Counted from the first letter of the stretch, positions 1 through 10,320 are shown. The stretch is DNA of 37,717 bases from Hyphomicrobiales bacterium (GCA_030688605.1 JAUYJB010000034.1:64113-101829), one strand, 5' to 3'. Notes: a model not told the origin generated them from the letters alone. Program-made: numbers and translations.

Positions 1-523
1 GGCCCAGGGCGGAAAGCGCATCCGCGACAAGCCGGGCGCCGCTACCGGCGAGCACCGCATCGGTGCCGAGACTCTCGGCCGCAGCTTCCGGTGCCAGCGC
101 GGCGGCTTCCGAAAGCGGCTGGCCGGCGCTATCGAAAGTCTGGAAATAGACCTCGCCGCGGCGCGCATCCAAGGCGATCGCAACGGGTGCGCCTTCACTC
201 TCGTCCGCCAGCTCGGCCGCATAGGCTTCAAGCGTCGTGATGCCGATCAGCGACCGGCCGGCGGCAAGCGAAAGCCCGCGCCCGGCGGCAACGCCGACGC
301 GGATGCCGGTAAAGGTTCCCGGGCCCACGGTCACCGCGTAACGGTCGATATCGGAAAAGGGCAGACGCGCGGCCGCAACCACCCGCGCGACCATCGGCAT
401 TAACGCCTCGGCGTGGCCACGCAGCATCGGCACGCTCTCCGAAACGGGGGGCGATACGCCGGTGGTGTCGAAAAGCGCGACCGAACAGGCCTTAAGCGCG
501 GTGTCAATCGCCAGGATTTTCAA
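1..523 (-). CDS. tsaB: TsaB (YeaZ), tRNA t6A biosynthesis protein, C-terminus cut by window edge
   Basis: TsaB is the non-catalytic partner of TsaD in the complex that makes N6-threonylcarbamoyladenosine at position 37 of ANN-decoding tRNAs. The translation opens LKILAIDTALKACSVALF and continues with HAEALMPMV and then VGPGTFTGIRVGVAAGRGLS, the hallmark of the TsaB/TsaD ASKHA fold. ALDARRGEVYFQTF follows. About 174 codons are present and the C-terminus lies outside the window. I place the start at TTG (521-523), because an in-frame TAA sits two codons upstream and no ATG lies near the conserved first strand. A weak purine-rich stretch precedes it. It is the last visible gene of the mutS-to-tsaB run, 59 bp after nfu. 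Confidence 0.93.
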   Translation of the reverse strand, partial: MKILAIDTALKACSVALFDTTGVSPPVSESVPMLRGHAEALMPMVARVVAAARLPFSDIDRYAVTVGPGTFTGIRVGVAAGRGLSLAAGRSLIGITTLEAYAAELADESEGAPVAIALDARRGEVYFQTFDSAGQPLSEAAALAPEAAAESLGTDAVLAGSGARLVADALSALG

Positions 524-582
524 CGCTTATTCCCGGTTGCAAAAGGCGACAAGCCGGGGGCAATACCGTGCCCCGGTTATGG

Positions 583-1140
583 TCAGACCGGGCGGACCTC
601 CTGTACCTCGGGCACGAAGTGGCGGAGCAGATTCTCGATCCCGTTCTTCAGCGTCGCCGTCGAGCTCGGGCAGCCGGAGCAGGCGCCGCGCATATGCAGG
701 AACACGACGCCGTCGCGATAGCTCTGGAAGGTGATGTCGCCGCCATCCTGGGCCACCGCCGGGCGCACCCGCGTTTCGAGGAGCTCCTTGATCGTGTTGA
801 CGATCTCGCCGTCCGCCTCGTCATACTCCTCGACGCCCGGCTCGCCGGCGCTCGCATCGGCGAGCATCGGCAGGCCGGAGAGGTAATGCTCCATGATGGC
901 GCCGAGAATGGCAGGCTTGAGATGCTGCCAGTCGCTGCCTTCGTTCTTGCTCACGGTGACGAAATCGGCGCCCAGGAACACACCGACGACGCCCGGGATC
1001 GTGAACAGATGTTCGGCCAGCGGCGAGGCCGCGGCCGCTTCCGCGTCCCGGAAATCCTTTGTTCCCGCGCTCAGCACTGGCCTACCCGGAATGAATTTCA
1101 GGGTGGCCGGATTGGGTGTAGCTTCGGTCTGAATGAACAT
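583..1140 (-). CDS. Nfu-type (NifU C-terminal domain) Fe-S cluster scaffold/carrier protein
   Basis: This is a 185-residue two-domain Nfu protein. The N-terminal Nfu domain begins MFIQTEATPNPATLKFIPG. The C-terminal NifU-like domain carries the cluster-binding CxxC in GACSGCPSS (Cys154 and Cys157), preceded by RPAVAQDGGDITF. Family knowledge: such proteins carry [4Fe-4S] clusters from the SUF/ISC machinery to client enzymes, and the same layout is found in mitochondrial NFU1. It sits between the usp gene and tsaB. Its start is followed upstream by a recognisable promoter with an Irr-like operator (1177-1222), so it is probably transcribed separately from the mutS-usp run and controlled by iron. 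Client proteins could include the SdhB encoded in this window, but that is inference. Confidence 0.95.
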   Translation of the reverse strand: MFIQTEATPNPATLKFIPGRPVLSAGTKDFRDAEAAAASPLAEHLFTIPGVVGVFLGADFVTVSKNEGSDWQHLKPAILGAIMEHYLSGLPMLADASAGEPGVEEYDEADGEIVNTIKELLETRVRPAVAQDGGDITFQSYRDGVVFLHMRGACSGCPSSTATLKNGIENLLRHFVPEVQEVRPV

Positions 1141-1176
1141 GGCGGTCCTGAATCTTCGGTTTGCGCAGCGATCTTA

Positions 1177-1222
1177 TTTTAGAACTATTCTACATTATAG
1201 CCGGCTCCGGCGCCGCCTACAA
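1177..1222 (-). promoter_or_regulatory. Promoter of the nfu gene with an overlapping Irr-box-like inverted repeat
   Basis: On the minus strand a -35 element TTGTAG (1217-1222) is followed, after exactly 17 bp, by a perfect -10 TATAAT (1194-1199). This puts the transcript start near 1187, about 47 bp before the nfu ATG. Overlapping the start point is the inverted repeat TTAGAA-CTA-TTCTAC (1179-1193 as read on the plus strand), which has one mismatch from the perfect TTAGAA-N3-TTCTAA. From memory, the iron control element bound by Irr in Rhizobiales has this form. A site placed over the -10/start region fits repression. Promoter elements and repeat are seen directly; binding by Irr is inferred. 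Confidence 0.68.
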
Positions 1223-1240
1223 GATAGGTCAGGAGTGCCC

Positions 1241-1753
1241 TCATGCCAACCGGTCGATCTCCGCGTCGGTGAGGTTGCCGGGCACGATGGTGATCGGGAT
1301 CGGGAATGTGCCGGAGCCCTTTCCGGCGAGGTTGGAGACCAGCGGCCCCGGCCCTTCCGTGCCGCTGGCGGCGGCGAGCACGAGAATGGCGATGGCCTTG
1401 TCCTCCTGGATCAGCTTGACGATCTCCTCGGCCAGGACGCCCTCGCGTATCACCAGCTCCGGCTTGATCGGCGAATAGGACGCCACTTCCTTGGCGAACA
1501 GCTTCAGCGTCGCCTTGGCCTTCGCTTCGGCTTCCTCGCGCATGATCGATTCGACATTGAGCCAGTGCTGGAAGTTGCCCGGCACCATGACATAGAGCAG
1601 CGTCAGGCCGGCGCCGTGCTCGGCGCGGCGGGTGGCAAAGCGCAGTGCGCGGCCGCATTCCTCCGTGTCATCGATGATGACCAGGAACTTGCGCGTCGGC
1701 TTGCGCCGGTCCCGCGCGCCGGGTTTGCGGGTCTTCTTGGCCCCGTTGCTCAT
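1241..1753 (-). CDS. Universal stress protein (UspA family), single domain
   Basis: This is about 170 residues with one Usp domain. It has the first strand KFLVIIDDTEECGRALRFA, a helical middle (NVESIMREEAEAKAKATLKL), then GVLAEEIVKLIQEDKAIAIL, and a late segment with SGTEGPGPLVS. It ends in the strand FPIPITIVPG. The C-terminal ATP-loop motif of classical Usps (GxxGxxxS) is only loosely matched, so nucleotide binding is uncertain. I prefer the ATG at 1753 (MSNGAKK); the frame also opens at 1789, but those extra residues look non-conserved. It lies 55 bp after trpS on the same strand. In Hyphomicrobiales a Usp gene between trpS and the nifU-like gene is a common neighbour, and its precise role is not known. 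Confidence 0.88.
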   Translation of the reverse strand: MSNGAKKTRKPGARDRRKPTRKFLVIIDDTEECGRALRFATRRAEHGAGLTLLYVMVPGNFQHWLNVESIMREEAEAKAKATLKLFAKEVASYSPIKPELVIREGVLAEEIVKLIQEDKAIAILVLAAASGTEGPGPLVSNLAGKGSGTFPIPITIVPGNLTDAEIDRLA

Positions 1754-1808
1754 GGCGACCATGCTGCCATCGACGCGCAGGCGCGGCAAGTGCGCAAGCC
1801 GCCCCGGA

Positions 1809-2855
1809 TCACGCGAAGCGAGACTGTACGAAGCCGACGACTTTCTTGACGTCGCGCATCACAGGTTCCGCGATCGCGGCGGCCTTTTCCGCGCCCTCCT
1901 TGAGCACCCGGTCGATAAAGGTCACGTCCTCGACGAGCCGGCTCATCTCCGCGGCAACGGGCCCGAGCCGATCGACGGCGAGCTCGGCCAGCGCCTGCTT
2001 GAAGGCGGAGAAGGGGCCGCCGCCGAACTGGCGCAGCACCTCGGCCTTGTCGGTGCCGGCGAGGGCGGCAAAGATGCCGACGAGATTTTCCGCTTCGGGC
2101 CGCCCGGCAAGGCCCGCTTCCTCGCTCGGCAGCGGCTCGGGGTCGGTCTTGGCCTTGCGGATCTTCAGCGCCACGGTGTCGGCATCGTCGGTCAGGTTGA
2201 TGCGCGAATAGTCGGACGGGTCAGACTTCGACATCTTCTTGGCGCCGTCGCGCAGCGACATGACGCGGGTCGCCGGGCCCTGGATCAGCGGTTCGGTCAA
2301 CGGGAAGAAGGGCTGCGAAAAACCGTGAGCGGCGATGGATTCGGCAAAATCGGTGTTGAATTTCTGGGCGATGTCGCGGCACAGCTCGAGATGCTGCTTC
2401 TGGTCCTCGCCGACCGGCACGTGGGTTGCCCGATAGGCGAGAATGTCGGCGGCCATGAGATTGGGATAGGCAAACAGGCCCACCGAGGCGTTCTCGCGGT
2501 GCTTGCCGGCCTTCTCCTTGAACTGGGTCATGCGGTTGAGCCAGCCCATGCGGGTGACGCAGTTCAAGATCCAGGCTAGCTCGGCATGCTGGACCACTTG
2601 GCTCTGGTTGAAAACGATGTGTTTATCGGGGTCGATTCCGCAGGCGAGAAAGGCGGCCGTCACCTCGCGGGTGTTGCGGGCGAGCTCCTTGGGCTCCTGC
2701 CACACGGTGATCGCATGCAGGTCAACGACGCAATAGATGCAATCGAACCGGTCCTGAAGGGCGACGAAGCGGGTAATGGCGCCGAGATAGTTGCCGAGAT
2801 GCAGGTTGCCGGTCGGCTGGACGCCAGAAAAGACGCGGGTTTTCAGTGCGCTCAT
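1809..2855 (-). CDS. trpS: Tryptophanyl-tRNA synthetase
   Basis: A 348-residue class I aminoacyl-tRNA synthetase that charges tRNA-Trp in the cytoplasm. The start [20 protein letters not shown] leads into the HIGH-type motif HLGN around residue 18, and the KMSKS loop appears as KKMSKSDPS near residue 206. The tryptophan pocket region ([15 protein letters not shown]) is intact. The length equals the usual bacterial TrpRS. It lies 78 bp after murJ and 55 bp before the usp gene, all on the same strand, so it is probably part of a long transcript. Nothing is unusual in it. Confidence 0.97.
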   Translation of the reverse strand: MSALKTRVFSGVQPTGNLHLGNYLGAITRFVALQDRFDCIYCVVDLHAITVWQEPKELARNTREVTAAFLACGIDPDKHIVFNQSQVVQHAELAWILNCVTRMGWLNRMTQFKEKAGKHRENASVGLFAYPNLMAADILAYRATHVPVGEDQKQHLELCRDIAQKFNTDFAESIAAHGFSQPFFPLTEPLIQGPATRVMSLRDGAKKMSKSDPSDYSRINLTDDADTVALKIRKAKTDPEPLPSEEAGLAGRPEAENLVGIFAALAGTDKAEVLRQFGGGPFSAFKQALAELAVDRLGPVAAEMSRLVEDVTFIDRVLKEGAEKAAAIAEPVMRDVKKVVGFVQSRFA

Positions 2856-2933
2856 GGGCCGGTTCCTCGGCGGCTGGTCGGGGCAAGTTTCGGAGGCGGG
2901 TTATGAACAATCGCAAGAGCGAGCGCAAGCCGC

Positions 2934-4493
2934 TCAGCCGCCGCGCCCGAGCATTTCGCGAAGCTGGCGCAGATCGAAGGCCCCGGTGAGCTGCGCCGCG
3001 GCGGCATATAGCCCCATGCCGAGGGCGACGAGAAGCGCCAGCGCCAAGGCCCGCACCACGATCGCCGGCGCGGTCAACCATGCCTCCATCATCCAGGCGC
3101 AAAGCCACAGCGCCAGGCCCATGAGGAGGGCGGCGAAGACGATCCGCTGCAGGCGGCTTCGCAACGGCGCGTCGACGGCAAAATGGCCGCGCCTCGAAAG
3201 GGTGCCGACAAGCAGCGCCGCGTTGACCCAACCGGCGAGCGAGGTGGCGATGGCGATGCCGATATGGCCGAGGGGAATGAAGAGCACGAGGCTGCCGGCA
3301 ACGTTCACGGCAACGCTGACGGCGGCATAGCGCATCGGCGTGCGCGTGTCCTCGCGCGCGAAAAAGCCGGGCTGGAACACCTTGATCAACACGAAGGCCG
3401 GCAGACCGGCGGCGAAGGCCATCAGCGCCAGGGCCACCGGCCGGACGTCGTCGCTCAAGAAGGCGCCGCGCTCGAACAGCACCTGAATGATCGGCGTTGA
3501 CACAACGGCAAGCGCGACGGCTGCCGGCAGGGTCAAGAGCATTGCGAACTCCAGCGACCGGTTCTGGCTCCAATGGGCGCCGTCCTCCCGGCCGGCGCGC
3601 AGCCGGCGCGACAGGTCGGGCAACAGCACGACCCCGATGGCAATGCCGACGACGCCGAGGGGGAGCTGATAGACCCGCTCGGCGTAATAGAGATAGGATA
3701 CGGCTCCCGCCTGCAGCGAGGCGATGATGGTGCCGATGACGATATTGACCTGGGTGACGCCGCCCGAAATCACGCCGGGAATTCCAAGCGCGATGAGCCG
3801 CTTCACCTGCTTGGTCAAGCGCGGACGGACGATGCTAAAGCGCATGGCGGCGCGGCGGGCGGCGAAGAGCAGCATGGCAAGCTGCAGGAATCCGGCGGCC
3901 GAGACGCCCCAGGCCAGCGATTTTCCCGACAGCGCCGTGCCGTCATCGCCGACCGCATAGAGCATCACAAGCACGCCGATGAGCACGATGTTGAGCAGCA
4001 CGGGCGCCGCGGCCGCCGCCGCGAAGCGGCCCAACGTGTTGAGCACGCCGGAGACGAGCGCCACCAGCGACATGCACAACAGATAGGGAAAGGTGATCCG
4101 GGTCAGCAAAATCGCCAGGTCGAACTTTTCCGAGTCCTCGGCAAAGCCCGGCGCCAACAGATACATCAGCCAGGGCATGGCGATTTCGGCGATGGCGGTG
4201 ACCGCGAGCAGCGTCCACAGCAGCACCGCCGCGGCCTGTTCGGCGAAGCGGCGCGCGGCTGCGACCCCGCCGCCCTCCAGCTCGCGTGCGAACAGCGGCA
4301 CGAAGGCTGAGTTGAAGGCGCCCTCGGCGAACAGGCGGCGGAACAGGTTGGGGAAGCGGAAGGCGACGAAGAAGGCGTCAGCCACCGGCCCGGTGCCGAG
4401 CACGGCGGCGATCAGGATGTCGCGGACAAAGCCGAGCACGCGGCTTGCCATGGTGAAGCCGCCAACGGTGGCGAAGGAGCGGGCGAGACTCAT
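2934..4493 (-). CDS. murJ: MurJ (MviN), lipid II flippase
   Basis: A 519-residue polytopic inner-membrane protein of the MOP superfamily that moves lipid II across the membrane for peptidoglycan synthesis. The start MSLARSFATVGGFTMASRVL and the following GFVRDILIAAVLGTGPVADA are the classic MviN opening, with FRFPNLFRRLFAEGAFNSAF next. About 14 hydrophobic segments can be traced to the C-terminus. The same frame is open upstream to 5639, but that part only overlaps glnD as a shadow. The ATG at 4493, 11 bp after the glnD stop, is the homologous start. The tight glnD-murJ spacing implies co-transcription. Confidence 0.97.
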   Translation of the reverse strand: MSLARSFATVGGFTMASRVLGFVRDILIAAVLGTGPVADAFFVAFRFPNLFRRLFAEGAFNSAFVPLFARELEGGGVAAARRFAEQAAAVLLWTLLAVTAIAEIAMPWLMYLLAPGFAEDSEKFDLAILLTRITFPYLLCMSLVALVSGVLNTLGRFAAAAAAPVLLNIVLIGVLVMLYAVGDDGTALSGKSLAWGVSAAGFLQLAMLLFAARRAAMRFSIVRPRLTKQVKRLIALGIPGVISGGVTQVNIVIGTIIASLQAGAVSYLYYAERVYQLPLGVVGIAIGVVLLPDLSRRLRAGREDGAHWSQNRSLEFAMLLTLPAAVALAVVSTPIIQVLFERGAFLSDDVRPVALALMAFAAGLPAFVLIKVFQPGFFAREDTRTPMRYAAVSVAVNVAGSLVLFIPLGHIGIAIATSLAGWVNAALLVGTLSRRGHFAVDAPLRSRLQRIVFAALLMGLALWLCAWMMEAWLTAPAIVVRALALALLVALGMGLYAAAAQLTGAFDLRQLREMLGRGG

Positions 4494-4504
4494 CGGGAAC
4501 CGCT

Positions 4505-7360
4505 CTAGGACGCCGCGGCAACGCGGCGGGTCGATCGCGGTTTTGCCTCCTTGTCTCCGCCGCCGACCCGTTCGGGCTCGAGCGCCTCGATCAACCGGCG
4601 GGTGATCGTCGCCTGGCGGGCCTGGGAGTCGATCTTGTGGCCGGTCAGATCGGTGACGTAGAAGACGTCGACGGCGCGCTCGCCGTAAGTGGTGATGCGC
4701 GCGGAGGCGATGTTGAGGTTGAGCCTGGCGAGCGCCGTGGTCAGAGCGTAGAGCAGGCCGGGGCGGTCGAGGCCGTTGACCTCGATGGCGGTGAAGGTCT
4801 CCGACCAGCCATTGTTGATGAACACCTGCGGCTCGACCTGGAAGGCTTTCAAGCGGCCCTTGGGCTGGGCCTTGCGGGCGACCATATCGGGCAGGCGGAT
4901 CTCGCCGCGCAGCGCCTGCTCGATTCCGCGGGCGATGGTGCGACCGCGGCGCAGCTCGTCGGCCTCGCGCTCGAACTCGCGGTTGATCATGATCGAATCG
5001 AGCGCCATGCCGTCGCAAGTGGTGAAGATCTGGGCGTCGGCGATGTTGGCGTCGGCCGCCGCACAGGCGCCGGCGATGATCGACAATAGCCGCGGATAGT
5101 CGGGCGCATAGACGGTGAGCTCCGTGATCTCGCGGAAAGCGTCGGAGCGCACCGCGGTGGCGAGCGGCAGCTTGTCCTCCGTCGCCTGCCGAATCAGACG
5201 GGCATGGACGAGCTTGCGGTCCAGGTCGACATTGAGCCAGTAGGGCGCATAGTGGCGCGCCGAATATGCGGCGATGTCGGCAGCCGGCCAGTCGGCAAGC
5301 GCGACCTTGAGCTCCTCCTTGGCCTCCTCGACGCGCTGGCGCTGGCTTTCCTCGACCGGACCGCCGGCAAGCACCGGGGCGGTTTCGAAATAAAGATTGC
5401 GCATCAGCTGGCCCTTCCAGCCGTTCCAGACCCCCGGCCCCACCGCCTTGATGTCGGCGACGGTCAACATCAACAACAGCTTGAGGCGCTCCGGGCTCTG
5501 CACCAGCTGGGCGAAATCCTCTATCGTCTTGCGGTCGTTGAGGTCGCGCGACTGGGCAAAACGGCTGAAGGCGAGATGGTGCTTGACCAGCCAGGCGACG
5601 GTCTCCGTCTCGGCCGCCGTCAGCCCCAGGCGCGGACACAAGCGCCGCGCCACGCGCTCGCCGGCGGTGGGGTGATCCTCCGGTCGGCCCTTGGCGATGT
5701 CGTGCAGGAACAGGGCGACATAGAGGCCGCGGCGGTTCTTGACCTCGTGGATGATCTCGTCGGACAGCGGGTGCTCGGCGGCGAGCCGGCCGGCTTCGAT
5801 CTCGGCCAGGATGCCGACGGCGCGCAAGAGATGCTCGTCGACCGTGTAGTGGTGGTACATGTTGAACTGCGTCATCGCCACCACCTTGCCGAAATCGGGC
5901 ACGAAGCGGCCGAGGATGCCGGTCTCGTTCATGCGCCGCAGCACCGCCTCGGGATTGTTCGTCGACGTCAATATGTCGAGGAACAACCGGTTGGCCTCGG
6001 CGTCATTGCGCAGGCGCTTGTCGATGAGGGAGAGCGAGCGGTTCGCCAGGCGCACCGCATCGGGGTGCAAGAGCGCGTCATGACGGTCGACGAGCCAGAA
6101 CATGCGGATGAGGTTCACAGGATCCCGCGCGAACACCTCCTCATCGGTGACATTGATGCGGCCGGCCTGCAAGACGAAGCCCGGCGCCTCCTTGAAGGCG
6201 CGATCGAGACGGCGGCGCAGCGGTCGCATGAAGCGGCTCAGCATCGGCGTCTTCTTGACGTGCCGCATCTCCAGCGCGGCGGAGACGATGCGCGTCAGGT
6301 CGCCGACTTCCTTGGCGATCAGGAAGTAGTGCTTCATGAAGCGCTCCATGTGCTTCTGGCCGGGGTGCTCGGTGTAGCCGAGCCGCAATGCCATCTCCTT
6401 CTGCAGATCGAAGGTCAGCCGGTCCTCGGCGCGGCCGGTCAGGAAATGCAGGTGGCAGCGCACCGCCCACAGGAAATCCTCGCATTTGCGAAAGCGCCGA
6501 TACTCCTGGCGACTGAACACGCCGCGCTGGACCAGGTCGGCGCCGGTGCGCACGCGGTAGAAATATTTGGCGATCCAGAACAAGGTGTGCAGATCGCGCA
6601 GGCCCCCCTTGCCGTCCTTCACATTGGGCTCGACGAGGTAGCGGGATTCGCCGGCGCGCTGGTGCCTGATGTCGCGCTCGACAAGCTTGGCCTCGATGAA
6701 GTCGGCGCCGGTGCCCTTTACGATCCGCTTGTCGAAATCCTTAGCGAGCGCGTCGTAGAGCTCCTCGGTGCCCCAGAGGAAGCGGGCTTCCAGGGTCGCC
6801 GTGCGCACCGTCTGGTCGGTCTTGGCCATGCGGATGCAATCTTCGACGCTGCGCGTGGCATGGCCCACCTTCTGGCCGAGGTCCCAGAGCGTGTAGAGGA
6901 TGAACTCGACGACGCTCTCGCCCCATGCGGTCTGCTTGTAGGGGAGCAGGAACAGAAGATCGATGTCCGAGCCCGGCGCCAGGGTGCCGCGGCCATAGCC
7001 GCCCACGGCGACAACCGCCATGCGCTCGGCGGATGACGGATTGCGCGCCGGATAGACGTGGGTGACGGCGAAATCGTAAAGCACGCGGACGATCTCGTCC
7101 TCGAGATAGGAGAGGCGCGTGGCGCAGACCGTGCCGCGTCCGTCCTCCTTCAGCCAGGCCTCGCACAGCGAACGTCCGCGCGCGAGCACCTCCTTGAGGC
7201 GCTCCAGAACGGCGCCGCGCAGCCGCGCCTCGTTGCCGCCCAACTCGCGCACCAAGTCGGTCAGCTCGGCGCGCAGGCGGTCCGAATCGATGATCGCGGT
7301 GAGTTTGCGGGTGTGCTTGGTCAATCGTTCATCCAACTGTCGCGCGGCGACGCCGGCCAA
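4505..7360 (-). CDS. glnD: GlnD, bifunctional PII uridylyltransferase/uridylyl-removing enzyme
   Basis: A 951-residue nitrogen sensor that uridylylates PII proteins when glutamine is low and deuridylylates them when it is high. Domains in order: a nucleotidyltransferase with GGYGRGTLAPGSDIDLLFLL (the G-x-D-x-D metal site); a central uridylyltransferase-associated region; an HD domain with YVALFLHDIAKGRPEDH, the uridylyl-removing site; and two C-terminal ACT domains (ELTVYAPDYPRLLSIIAG and FTAIEVNGLDRPGLLYALTT) for glutamine sensing. All key residues are present and the length is normal for alphaproteobacteria. It starts 8 bp after the mutS stop and ends 11 bp before murJ, so all three are probably translated from one message. 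Confidence 0.97.
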   Translation of the reverse strand: MAGVAARQLDERLTKHTRKLTAIIDSDRLRAELTDLVRELGGNEARLRGAVLERLKEVLARGRSLCEAWLKEDGRGTVCATRLSYLEDEIVRVLYDFAVTHVYPARNPSSAERMAVVAVGGYGRGTLAPGSDIDLLFLLPYKQTAWGESVVEFILYTLWDLGQKVGHATRSVEDCIRMAKTDQTVRTATLEARFLWGTEELYDALAKDFDKRIVKGTGADFIEAKLVERDIRHQRAGESRYLVEPNVKDGKGGLRDLHTLFWIAKYFYRVRTGADLVQRGVFSRQEYRRFRKCEDFLWAVRCHLHFLTGRAEDRLTFDLQKEMALRLGYTEHPGQKHMERFMKHYFLIAKEVGDLTRIVSAALEMRHVKKTPMLSRFMRPLRRRLDRAFKEAPGFVLQAGRINVTDEEVFARDPVNLIRMFWLVDRHDALLHPDAVRLANRSLSLIDKRLRNDAEANRLFLDILTSTNNPEAVLRRMNETGILGRFVPDFGKVVAMTQFNMYHHYTVDEHLLRAVGILAEIEAGRLAAEHPLSDEIIHEVKNRRGLYVALFLHDIAKGRPEDHPTAGERVARRLCPRLGLTAAETETVAWLVKHHLAFSRFAQSRDLNDRKTIEDFAQLVQSPERLKLLLMLTVADIKAVGPGVWNGWKGQLMRNLYFETAPVLAGGPVEESQRQRVEEAKEELKVALADWPAADIAAYSARHYAPYWLNVDLDRKLVHARLIRQATEDKLPLATAVRSDAFREITELTVYAPDYPRLLSIIAGACAAADANIADAQIFTTCDGMALDSIMINREFEREADELRRGRTIARGIEQALRGEIRLPDMVARKAQPKGRLKAFQVEPQVFINNGWSETFTAIEVNGLDRPGLLYALTTALARLNLNIASARITTYGERAVDVFYVTDLTGHKIDSQARQATITRRLIEALEPERVGGGDKEAKPRSTRRVAAAS

Positions 7361-7368
7361 CTCAAAGC

Positions 7369-10161
7369 CTAGTCGGCTCCGTCGTCCGACGCCAGTTTGA
7401 GCTTGATCCGGTAGACAAGGTCAAGCGCCTCGCGAGGGGTAAGCTCGTCGGGAACGGTCTCGGCGATCAGGTCGAGAACCGCCTGGGCGCGGCCATCGGG
7501 CCTGGCGACGGGTTCGCGGGCGGCGCTGAACAGCGGCAGGTCGTCGATCAGCCGGGCGCCGGCGCGCGCCGCCTCGCCCTCTTCCAGCATGGCCAGCACC
7601 TCCTTGGCGCGGGCGACGACCGAAGCCGGCAGGCCGGCGAGCTTGGCTACCTGGATGCCGTAGGAGCGGTCGGCGGCTCCGGGCACGACCTCGTGGAGAA
7701 AAACCACGTCGCCGCCCCATTCCTTGACCTTCATGGTGGCGTTTACGATGCGCTTCAAACGCTGGGCAAGGCTCGTCAGCTCGTGGAAATGGGTGGCAAA
7801 GAGGGTGCGCGCGACATTGACCTCGTGCAGATGCTCGACCGTTCCCCAGGCGATCGACAGGCCGTCGAACGTCGCCGTGCCGCGGCCGATCTCGTCGAGG
7901 ATGACGAGCGAGCGCGGACCGGCCTGGTTCAGGATCGCCGCCGTCTCGACCATCTCGACCATGAAGGTGGAGCGGCCGCGGGCGAGATCGTCGGCCGCGC
8001 CGACGCGGGAGAACAAGCGGTCGACGATGCCGATATGCGCTAATTCCGCCGGCACGAAGGCGCCGGTCTGGGCGAGGATGGCGATCAGCGCGTTCTGGCG
8101 CAGGAAGGTCGACTTGCCGGCCATGTTGGGGCCGGTGACGAGCCAGATGCGGCCCCGTTCGACGCCCTCCTCCGTGTCATCGTAGGAGGCCGGGCCGAGG
8201 TCGCAATCATTGGCGATGAAGGTCTCGCCGGAGCGCTTCAAGGCCCGCTCGACGACCGGGTGGCGGCCGGCGACGATGCGGAAGGCGAGCGAGCGGTCGA
8301 TCCTGGGCCGCACATGGCGCTCGGCAACGGCAAGCTCGGCAAAGGCGGAATGCACGTCGAGGCGGGCGAGCGCCGCGGCGGCGGCCTTGACGGCATCGGC
8401 CGCGGCCAGCACCTTCTCGCGCAACGCCTCGAAGATTTCGAGCTCGATGCCAAGCGCCCGCTCGCCGGCGGCGGCGATCTTGGCCTCCAGTTCGCCGAGT
8501 TCGACGGTGGTAAAGCGCATGGCGCTGGCCAGCGTCTGGCGATGGATGAAGCTCTCGTTCAAGGGCGCAGCGAGGAGCCTTGCGCCGTGGTTCTGGGTCA
8601 CGTCGACGAAATAGCCGAGCACATTGTTGTGGCGCACCTTGAGCGACTTGACGCCAGTCTTTTCGACATAGCGCGCCTGCAAGCCGGCGATCACCTTGCG
8701 GCTCTCGTCGCGCAACGCGCGCTGCCCGTCGAGATCCTCGCGGTAGCCGGCGCGCACGAAACCGCCGTCGCGGGCCATCAGCGGCAGTTCCCCGCCCAGC
8801 GCCGCGGCGAGTGCTTCGGCAAGGACCAAGTCGGGCGCTTCAAGGGCCGCGGTCGCCGCGGAAATCTCGGCCGGCAGCGGGGCCAGTCCTTCAGCTTGGC
8901 CGATGAGCCCGGCAAGGGCGCGCGCGGTGGCAAGCCCGTCGCGGATGGCGGCTAGGTCGCGCGGGCCGCCGCGGCCGAGCGCCAGGCGCGACAAGGCACG
9001 GGCAAGATCGGGGGCAGCCCGCATCCTGGCACGCAGATCCTCGCGCAAACGCTCGTCATCGACGAAAAACGCAACCGCGTCGAGCCGGGAGTCGATCTCG
9101 GCCGGATCGGTGAGCGGGCCCGACAGGCGTTCGGCCAATTCCCGTGCGCCGGCCGCCGTTACCGTACGGTCGATGGCGGCGACGAGGCTTCCCTCGGCCT
9201 CGCCGCGAACGGTCCGGGTAAGCTCCAGATTGGCCCTGGTCGCCGGATCGATTTGCAGAACGGCGTCCTCCCGCTCGCGGCGCGGCGGCGAGATGGTCGG
9301 GCGCTGGCCTGCCTGGGTCAGCTCGACATAGGCGATGACGGCGCCGGCGGCGGCAAGCTCGGCCCGCTCGAAGGCGCCGAAGGCGTCGAGGGCGGCGACG
9401 CCGAAATAGTCGCGCAGGCGGCGCTCGGCGGTCGTCGATTCGAAGCTTTCGCGGGAAAGCGGCGTCAGCGCGCACCGCAACCCGCTCCATACCGGCTTCA
9501 GCGTCGTGTCCTCATAAAGCGCGTTGGAGAGCAGCAGCTCGCTCGGATCGAGCCGTGCGAGATCGCTATCGAGCGCCGCCTGCGTGGTCTTGGCGAGGTG
9601 AAACGCGCCGGTTGAAATGTCGAGCCAGGCGAGCGCCCATTCCTCGCCGCCATGGGCGCGCGCCACCGCAGCCAGATAGTTGGCGCGGCGGGCGTCGAGC
9701 AGCGTGTCCTCGGTCAAGGTGCCGGCGGTGACGAGGCGGGTGACGTTTCGGCGCACGACCGATTTTGCGCCCCGCTTCCGGGCCTCGGCCGGATCCTCGA
9801 GCTGCTCGCACACCGCGACCCGGTGGCCAAGGCGGATCAGCCGCTGCAGATATTCGTCGGCCGCCTTGACCGGCACGCCGCACATGGGGATGTCGCGGCC
9901 CATGTGCTGGCCGCGGCTGGTCAGCGTGATGCCGAGCGCGCGGCTCGCCACTTCCGCGTCCTCGAAGAACAGCTCGTAGAAATCGCCCATGCGATAGAAC
10001 AGGAGGCTGTCCGGATTGGCCGCCTTGATCTCGATATATTGGGCGATCATCGGCGTCGCACGTCCGGCGTGGCGCGCCGGCCGGACGCTTGCGGGCCGCG
10101 CATCGGAGCGCGCCCTGCCGGCCGCCGCCTTTTCGGCGGCCTTGACGCCGGGTTCATCCAT
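7369..10161 (-). CDS. mutS: MutS, DNA mismatch recognition ATPase
   Basis: A 930-residue mismatch-repair protein. The mismatch-binding domain contains [20 protein letters not shown], including the Phe-x-Glu wedge in FYELF. Connector, core and clamp regions follow, and the C-terminal ABC-type ATPase has Walker [14 protein letters not shown], the Walker B/DE pair in [19 protein letters not shown] and the His switch in FATHFHELT. The N-terminal 38 residues are Arg/Ala-rich and poorly conserved. The start at 10161 is the first ATG of the frame; a second Met just before IAQYIEIKA is possible but would leave a shorter N-terminus than usual. It is the first gene of the leftward run and is divergent from maeB across 204 bp, where its promoter must lie. 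Confidence 0.97.
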   Translation of the reverse strand: MDEPGVKAAEKAAAGRARSDARPASVRPARHAGRATPMIAQYIEIKAANPDSLLFYRMGDFYELFFEDAEVASRALGITLTSRGQHMGRDIPMCGVPVKAADEYLQRLIRLGHRVAVCEQLEDPAEARKRGAKSVVRRNVTRLVTAGTLTEDTLLDARRANYLAAVARAHGGEEWALAWLDISTGAFHLAKTTQAALDSDLARLDPSELLLSNALYEDTTLKPVWSGLRCALTPLSRESFESTTAERRLRDYFGVAALDAFGAFERAELAAAGAVIAYVELTQAGQRPTISPPRREREDAVLQIDPATRANLELTRTVRGEAEGSLVAAIDRTVTAAGARELAERLSGPLTDPAEIDSRLDAVAFFVDDERLREDLRARMRAAPDLARALSRLALGRGGPRDLAAIRDGLATARALAGLIGQAEGLAPLPAEISAATAALEAPDLVLAEALAAALGGELPLMARDGGFVRAGYREDLDGQRALRDESRKVIAGLQARYVEKTGVKSLKVRHNNVLGYFVDVTQNHGARLLAAPLNESFIHRQTLASAMRFTTVELGELEAKIAAAGERALGIELEIFEALREKVLAAADAVKAAAAALARLDVHSAFAELAVAERHVRPRIDRSLAFRIVAGRHPVVERALKRSGETFIANDCDLGPASYDDTEEGVERGRIWLVTGPNMAGKSTFLRQNALIAILAQTGAFVPAELAHIGIVDRLFSRVGAADDLARGRSTFMVEMVETAAILNQAGPRSLVILDEIGRGTATFDGLSIAWGTVEHLHEVNVARTLFATHFHELTSLAQRLKRIVNATMKVKEWGGDVVFLHEVVPGAADRSYGIQVAKLAGLPASVVARAKEVLAMLEEGEAARAGARLIDDLPLFSAAREPVARPDGRAQAVLDLIAETVPDELTPREALDLVYRIKLKLASDDGAD

Positions 10162-10320
10162 CGATCAGTGGCCCCTTTGTACGATCGGACGCCGTCAGGG
10201 TAGCAAAAACATCGGCGCCAATCACCGCACTTGGCAATAGGCGATCTTGCCCCGCGACGCCACGTCCGGTTGCGCCCGCAGCCGGTTCCCCGTACACACT
10301 CAAAATTTCACCATCCGTCC

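Noticed and set aside
2934..5639. 901-codon open frame containing murJ
   Set aside because: The part above 4493 is the shadow of glnD in another frame; murJ homology starts at the ATG at 4493, 11 bp after glnD.
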